9,977 nt of DNA from Acidimicrobiales bacterium (lineage in GTDB: Bacteria; Actinomycetota; Acidimicrobiia; Acidimicrobiales; JABEUL01). Below, in pieces: positions 5,493 through 9,977 of the stretch (positions within the stretch are counted from its first letter, which is position 1; every line of letters starts with the position of its first letter). Under the pieces are notes generated by a model. It saw only the letters and a program-made list of their open reading frames with translations. It searched no databases and was not told the DNA's origin. Location of the stretch: assembly GCA_027451605.1 (NCBI GenBank), contig DAIDJA010000042.1, forward strand, positions 1 through 9,977. The letters are read 5' to 3'. Both the position numbers and the translations under genes were made by a program.

Positions 5493-6878
5493 ATGAGTTT
5501 TGATTTTAGGGATCTACTTAGTTCAAAAATAACAAAACGCGAAAGTCTCTATAACAAGTATTTAAACGCTCAGCTCCTTAAGGTTTTAAAGACTATCGAC
5601 TTTGACGTTACCTATGTTAAAGGATCGGGCTGTTATCTTGAAGATATTAATTCAAACCGTTACCTGGATTTCCTATCCGGATTCGGTGTCTTTGCACTCG
5701 GACGTAATCACCCCGTCATTAGGGATAATCTAATTGCCGCGTTAAACGAAGATCTTCCCAACCTAGTTCAGATGGAAGCTTCGGTCATGCCCGCACTTTT
5801 AGCCGAAAAGCTTGTAGCTTTAGTCAATTCGGATCTGACTAAGGTATTTTTTACAAATTCCGGAGCCGAGTCCGTCGAATCGGCTATTAAATTTTCAAGA
5901 GCTTATACAAAAAGAAATAAGATTGTTTATTTTAATCATGCCTTTCACGGCTTAACGACTGGCGCGCTGGCTTTAAACGGTTCAAGTGAGTTTAAGTTGG
6001 ACTTTGGAAATTTAATTGATACAAAGATGGCAGAATTCGGTTCGATTGCCTCCGTTGAAAAGGAGCTTCGAAGTCAGGATGTTGCCGCGGTTATAATCGA
6101 ACCGATTCAAGGTAAAGGTGTATTTGAAGCTACTCCGGAATTTTACTTAGAGCTTTCTGAAATTTGCAGGAGATATTCTACTTTACTTATAGCCGATGAA
6201 GTGCAAACCGGAATTGGAAGGACCGGAAAATGGTTTTGTTTTCAACACTACGGAATTAAGCCGGATATAGTGACGGTTTCTAAGGCACTTTCGGGTGGCT
6301 ACGTTCCGGTCGGGGCGATGATAACTACAAAAGAGATCTTTGAGTCGGTATACAACAAGATGGAAAAAGCAATGATACATTCTTCGACGTTTGGTCAGAA
6401 TCACCTTGCAATGGTCGCCGGTTTGGCAACCTTACACACGATTGAAGATGAAAACATTATCGATAATGTTATTGAAACCGGTGACTATTTAATTCAGCGC
6501 CTGAGAGATCTCCAAATGACTTCAGAGATAATTAAAGAGGTGCGAGGCAGGGGACTAATGGTCGGTATTGAGTTCAAAGAGCCAAAGTCACTTGTAGCAA
6601 AAGGTAGGTTTAAGCTTTTGGAGTCTGCAAAGAAAGGTCTGTTTTCACAGCTTATAGTTGGTCCGCTATTTTCCAAACATCGTATATTGACTCAAGTGGC
6701 CGGTGAAAATATGAATATTATTAAGCTGTTGCCTCCTTTAATCGCCACGGTTCAGGAGATTGATCAATTTATGTATGCCTTTGAAGATGTCTTGGATGAT
6801 GCGGTTAACTCATCGTCTTTGATGATTGATTTCGGTAGGAAATTAATTAAAGGCGCAAAAGAATATCGTCAGATCTGA
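5493..6878 (+). CDS. Class III PLP aminotransferase, HpnO-like (hopanoid side-chain type)
   Basis: This is a fold-type I, class III aminotransferase of 461 residues, complete. PLP-site landmarks are NSGAES (122-127), the NHAFHG block (148-153), IIEPIQGKG (201-209), the ring-nitrogen Asp235 in IADEVQTG, and the Schiff-base lysine K264 in SKALSGG. SSTFGQNHLAM and the C-terminal HRILTQVAGENMN...IKLLPPL resemble a long-form clade I associate with HpnO, the enzyme needed for aminobacteriohopanetriol, rather than acetylornithine or GABA aminotransferases. The amino acceptor cannot be read from sequence, and the HpnO assignment is from memory of the family. The partner hpnA-like gene begins 6 nt after its TGA, so they are almost surely cotranscribed and act on one pathway, plausibly lipid head-group synthesis. 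An alternative is an aminotransferase for another amino-lipid or amino-sugar. Confidence 0.85.
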   Translation: MSFDFRDLLSSKITKRESLYNKYLNAQLLKVLKTIDFDVTYVKGSGCYLEDINSNRYLDFLSGFGVFALGRNHPVIRDNLIAALNEDLPNLVQMEASVMPALLAEKLVALVNSDLTKVFFTNSGAESVESAIKFSRAYTKRNKIVYFNHAFHGLTTGALALNGSSEFKLDFGNLIDTKMAEFGSIASVEKELRSQDVAAVIIEPIQGKGVFEATPEFYLELSEICRRYSTLLIADEVQTGIGRTGKWFCFQHYGIKPDIVTVSKALSGGYVPVGAMITTKEIFESVYNKMEKAMIHSSTFGQNHLAMVAGLATLHTIEDENIIDNVIETGDYLIQRLRDLQMTSEIIKEVRGRGLMVGIEFKEPKSLVAKGRFKLLESAKKGLFSQLIVGPLFSKHRILTQVAGENMNIIKLLPPLIATVQEIDQFMYAFEDVLDDAVNSSSLMIDFGRKLIKGAKEYRQI

Positions 6879-6884
6879 GTATAT

Positions 6885-7928
6885 ATGGAAATATTCAAAG
6901 ACAAATGCACCGTATTGGTAACGGGTGCCAACGGATTTATCGGTTCGGCAATTTGCAATGCCTTAATGTCCGAAAATGTGGAGTTGATAGCTTTAACCGA
7001 GCCCAATACGGATATTTCCAACTTAAAAGGCATACAAGCTAAAGTAATTGAAGCCGATATTCGGGATTTTAATTCTCTGGATAGGGCGTTTAAAAAAGTG
7101 GACTATATCTTTCACTGCGCAGCAATTTATCGGTTTAATTCTAAGGACAAAGAGCTGTTTTATGACGTGAACGTAAAAGGCAGTATTAATGTTGTAAAAG
7201 CTGCTCTATCAAATAATGTCAAAAAGATCGTATACACGTCAACTGTGGGAACTGTTGGACTTAAAAACAGCAGAGTCTCCACTGAAGACTGCTTTGCGGA
7301 TATTTCGCATCTCTACGGTAACTATAAAAGATCCAAATATGTAGCCGAACATGAAGTGTTACGGCTTGCAGCAAGGGGAGCTCCGGTTGTATTGGTACAG
7401 CCTACGATGCCTGTAGGTCCTCGAGATATTGCTCCGAGTCCTTCAGGGAAGATGGTGGTTGATTTTTTGAACAAGAAGATGATTGGATATGCCGACACCG
7501 TTATGAACATAGTTGATGTGGATGATGTTGCACACGGGCATTTATTGGCGATGGACAAAGGGAAAGTAGGCTTCAGTTATATAGTCGGCGGCGAGAATTT
7601 AACGATGAAGGAAATTTTGGACATTCTCGAGGCTGTGACAAATTTCAAATACTCCAGAGCCAGAGTGCCGAACTTTATAATTTTATCGATGGGCTATATT
7701 TCAGAATTTGTGGAGGCAAACTTGTTATCGAAAACTCCGTCTGTGCCTCTTGAGGCTGCCAAGATGGCAACTTCTTACATGGCATTTGATGACAGTTTTG
7801 CAAGAAAGACATTGGGATATAGCTCTAGGCCCGCAAATACAGCCCTGCTTAGATCATGTTCGTGGTATTTAAATAACGGATATGTTAAGCCACAGTTTAT
7901 GAATCAAATTAAATTCAATTCAACATAA
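6885..7928 (+). CDS. hpnA: Extended-SDR NAD-dependent epimerase/reductase, HpnA-like
   Basis: This is an extended short-chain dehydrogenase of 347 residues. The N-terminal Rossmann motif is VLVTGANGFIGS (G14, G17, G20), an acidic stretch ADIRD (57-61) follows, FHCAA lies at 76-80, the active-site region is YTSTVGTVGL (117-126), and the catalytic pair is Y147 and K151 in YKRSK. The later blocks QPTMPVGPRD (172-181), a variant of the usual N-P-x-x-P, SPSGKMVVDFLN (185-196), IVDVDDVAHGHLLAM and YIVGGENLTMKEIL closely follow the pattern I know for hopanoid-associated sugar epimerases (HpnA). The cofactor is probably NAD(H) or NADP(H). ATG 6885 lies 6 nt after the aminotransferase stop without a Shine-Dalgarno, indicating translational coupling. 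Substrate is unproven: a sugar on a lipid is the likely guess, but dihydroflavonol-4-reductase-like and ceramide-reductase-like proteins share this fold. Confidence 0.85.
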   Translation: MEIFKDKCTVLVTGANGFIGSAICNALMSENVELIALTEPNTDISNLKGIQAKVIEADIRDFNSLDRAFKKVDYIFHCAAIYRFNSKDKELFYDVNVKGSINVVKAALSNNVKKIVYTSTVGTVGLKNSRVSTEDCFADISHLYGNYKRSKYVAEHEVLRLAARGAPVVLVQPTMPVGPRDIAPSPSGKMVVDFLNKKMIGYADTVMNIVDVDDVAHGHLLAMDKGKVGFSYIVGGENLTMKEILDILEAVTNFKYSRARVPNFIILSMGYISEFVEANLLSKTPSVPLEAAKMATSYMAFDDSFARKTLGYSSRPANTALLRSCSWYLNNGYVKPQFMNQIKFNST

Positions 7929-7937
7929 ATTAAATTC
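7906..7937 (+). repeat. 11-bp direct repeat across the hpnA stop
   Basis: AAATTAAATTC occurs at 7906-7916 and again at 7927-7937, 21 bp apart and spanning the TAA stop. It is low-complexity AT-rich sequence, so it may be chance or slippage; no function is assigned. Confidence 0.4.
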
Positions 7938-7990
7938 GATGCTGAGCGATACCGGCTCTGACGAACCAAACTTTATAGGCACATTAGTCC

Positions 7991-8013
7991 TTAACTCATT
8001 GGCTTTGGGTTAA
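7991..8013. terminator. hairpin between convergent hpnA and ileS, possible weak terminator
   Basis: TTAACTCA (7991-7998) pairs with TGGGTTAA (8006-8013) over an 8-bp stem including one G-T wobble, with a 7-nt loop. It lies midway between two converging genes, where a bidirectional terminator is expected. There is no solid T-run on either strand, so efficiency would be low or Rho-assisted. Confidence 0.35.
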
Positions 8014-8037
8014 TTCAATATCAATTCCAAATATTGC

Positions 8038-9977
8038 TTAGTGAGCCTTAAATATCCAGGCATTGAACTTATCTTGGTTCGGTAAGGTATTTGTAATCTG
8101 AACAATACAGCCGTCACTATCGATATTTGCCGACTCAACTTCGTCGGTATCTATATATGTTATGGGATTTTCAGCCAGTACTTGTTGTTCAATCTCATTT
8201 GAATAATCAGAAATTGCGTCTATCGTCTTTTTTGTTGCCGCAAAAATAATGTTAATTTTCTCGGTCACAATTAAGTCGGCATCTTTTCTGGCTTGCTGGA
8301 TAAATCTCACGACATCGCGGCTCAGTCCTTCGCTTTCCAACTCTTCTGTCAGATTAAGGTCAAGTTTAATTACGCAGTCGTATTCTGTTAGTACTCGGGA
8401 ATTAGAATCATCAATTGGGACGAGCCTGACCTCGGCCTCATTGTCAAGAAGTTGAATTCCGGCGACCTCGATTGTTCCGTCATCTTTTTGAGTCCAACGA
8501 TTCTGCCGTGCCTCCGCCATTACTTTGGGGGTATCTTTTCCCAACCTGGGCCCGATAAGTGCGGGCACTAAACTTACTTCAAGTTTGGCGATGGAATTCA
8601 CGTCCTCTGTGAATTCCACGGACTTTACATTTATCTCGTCTTTGATCAGGTCTACAAAATCTTTTATCGGGTCATTATTAAAAGTTGCCACGGTTAATTT
8701 TGAAAGAGGCAATCTTGCGCGCAAATGATTTGCCTTTCTGATTGAATGTGAATTGGAACAGATATTTCGTACCAGATCCATAGATGAAACTAAGGTGCTA
8801 TCCAGATCAAAGGCGTCAGTATCAGGCCAGTCGGTTAAATGAACGCTTCTCCCTCCGGTCAGCCCCTTAAAGATCGATTCTGAAATGAGCGGCAACAAAG
8901 GTGCGGCTATCTTAGTTAAATTAACGAGCACTGTATGAAGAGTATTATAGGCCTGAACTTTTTCTAACGGGGGCACGTCACCTTTTGGAGCCCAAAATCT
9001 GTCCCGTGACCGCCTTATGTACCAGTTTGTCAATGCATCTAAGAATTGCATGATTTCATTTGAGGCTGAAGATAGGTCTTCGTCTGATAATGCGGAATCC
9101 ACCGACTGAATAACTGATCCCAATTTTGCCAAAATATATCTGTCGAGTACGCCGTCCGGTTTATAGTCAATCTCCGGTGAAATTTCGTCTATATTCGCAT
9201 ACAGGTTTAAGAAATACCAGGCATTCCAAAGCGGATTGATTACCTGCCTTATTGCCTCAAGCGGTCCCTTTTCATCCACCGTTACATCCAGTCCTCTGCT
9301 TACGGGTCCCGACAGCATTGAAAACCTCATTGCATCAGATCCGTACTTGTTAAATATCTCTTCGGGATCGGGATAGTTCTTAAGTCGCTTCGAAAGTTTG
9401 CGTCCGTCATTCCCTAAAACTATACCGTGAGTCATGCATGTTTTAAAGGGAGGACGATCAAACAAGGCGGTACCTAATACATGCAAAGTATAAAACCATC
9501 CTCTGACTTGACCGATATACTCAACGATAAAGTCTGCAGGAAAGTGTTCTTCAAACCATTCTTTATTTTCAAAGGGGTAGTGTTGGCTGGCAAAAGGCAT
9601 TGAACCGGATTCAAACCAACAATCGAGTACATCCGGAATTCTTACCATCATTGACTTTCCCGTGGGATCATCGGGATTGACTCTGGTAAGGCTGTCGATT
9701 TCCGGGCGGTGAAGTTCTGTGACTTGAACTTTGAAGTCTTCTTCCAACTCTTTTATAGAACCATATACGTCAATTCGCGGGTAATTTGGATCCGTGCTTT
9801 TCCAAACCGGTATCGGAGTTCCCCAATATCTGTTTCTGCTTATTGACCAGTCTCGGGCTCCTCTTATCCATTTGCCAAACGATCCGTCCTTTACATGGGG
9901 AGGAATCCATCTGATCTCATCGTTCAGTTCGACCATTCTGTCTTTAATATTTGTTACGCTGACAAACCACGAACTCA
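8038..9977 (-). CDS. ileS: Isoleucyl-tRNA synthetase, C-terminal part (5' end outside window)
   Basis: This is the C-terminal 645 residues of IleRS, a class I synthetase that charges tRNA-Ile in the cytoplasm. The frame is open through the right edge (SSWFVSVTNIKDR precedes the first Met at 9936), so that Met is internal and the gene continues outside. Seen in order are GKWIRGARDWSISRNRYWG and TPIPVW of the catalytic domain, DVLDCWFESGSMPFAS, VEYIGQVRGWFYTLH, the KMSKS loop as KLSKR (9385-9399), the anticodon-binding helix bundle (NPLWNAWYFLNLYA, LTNWYIRRSRDRFW) and a C-terminal region without the Cys-rich zinc finger of E. coli-type enzymes. This layout fits the eukaryote-like type II form. 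The HIGH motif and most of the editing domain are off the edge. It is convergent with hpnA, whereas in many Actinobacteria ileS follows divIVA in the same direction. Confidence 0.97.
   Translation of the reverse strand, partial: SSWFVSVTNIKDRMVELNDEIRWIPPHVKDGSFGKWIRGARDWSISRNRYWGTPIPVWKSTDPNYPRIDVYGSIKELEEDFKVQVTELHRPEIDSLTRVNPDDPTGKSMMVRIPDVLDCWFESGSMPFASQHYPFENKEWFEEHFPADFIVEYIGQVRGWFYTLHVLGTALFDRPPFKTCMTHGIVLGNDGRKLSKRLKNYPDPEEIFNKYGSDAMRFSMLSGPVSRGLDVTVDEKGPLEAIRQVINPLWNAWYFLNLYANIDEISPEIDYKPDGVLDRYILAKLGSVIQSVDSALSDEDLSSASNEIMQFLDALTNWYIRRSRDRFWAPKGDVPPLEKVQAYNTLHTVLVNLTKIAAPLLPLISESIFKGLTGGRSVHLTDWPDTDAFDLDSTLVSSMDLVRNICSNSHSIRKANHLRARLPLSKLTVATFNNDPIKDFVDLIKDEINVKSVEFTEDVNSIAKLEVSLVPALIGPRLGKDTPKVMAEARQNRWTQKDDGTIEVAGIQLLDNEAEVRLVPIDDSNSRVLTEYDCVIKLDLNLTEELESEGLSRDVVRFIQQARKDADLIVTEKINIIFAATKKTIDAISDYSNEIEQQVLAENPITYIDTDEVESANIDSDGCIVQITNTLPNQDKFNAWIFKAH

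Noticed and set aside
8249..8728. Plus-strand ORFs of 67-68 codons within ileS
   Set aside because: They are Ser/Leu-rich antisense shadows of a strongly conserved IleRS reading frame.

Overview
The window is a piece of bacterial chromosome, most likely from a low-GC member of the Actinomycetota (roughly 40% GC by eye), possibly an uncultured Acidimicrobiia-like lineage. The phylum rests on three observations. PriA has lost its helicase motifs while keeping its zinc sites, as actinobacterial PriA does. The cell-division block yggS-sepF-yggT-divIVA is present. The IleRS looks like the eukaryote-like (type II) form typical of Actinobacteria. The class is a guess.

Layout: the 3' end of metK (1-419), priA with a TTG start (476-2419), yggS (2438-3100), sepF (3155-3757), a 347-bp gene-poor gap, yggT (4105-4368), divIVA (4490-5371), a class III aminotransferase (5493-6878), an SDR sugar-epimerase-like gene of the HpnA type (6885-7928), and, convergent on the minus strand, the 3' two thirds of ileS (8038 to the right edge). 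All plus-strand genes are co-oriented. priA/yggS and the aminotransferase/hpnA pair are close enough to be cotranscribed. sepF, yggT, divIVA and the aminotransferase each have a promoter-like element of their own.

Functionally the window joins housekeeping genes (AdoMet synthesis, replication restart, PLP homeostasis, Ile-tRNA charging) to division and polar growth (SepF tethers FtsZ to the membrane; DivIVA marks curved membrane and poles). Inserted between divIVA and ileS, which are commonly neighbours in Actinobacteria, is a two-gene cassette resembling hopanoid side-chain genes (HpnO-like aminotransferase and HpnA-like epimerase). This suggests membrane-lipid modification, but no cyclase or other hopanoid gene is visible here.

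The least explained DNA is non-coding. The sepF-yggT gap has several dyads and a consensus-like promoter that appears to start exactly on a 19-codon ORF. The divIVA-aminotransferase gap has a perfect 20-bp tandem repeat followed by an inverted copy of its core. Both gaps share a TAWCTCAG half-site. Most start codons lack a Shine-Dalgarno sequence and sit about 7 nt after a TANNNT hexamer, suggesting leaderless mRNAs; sepF is the clear exception. I see no RNA genes, IS elements, CRISPR arrays or phage genes. I did not find a clearly new multi-gene system; the non-coding elements and the lipid-like cassette are the best leads.
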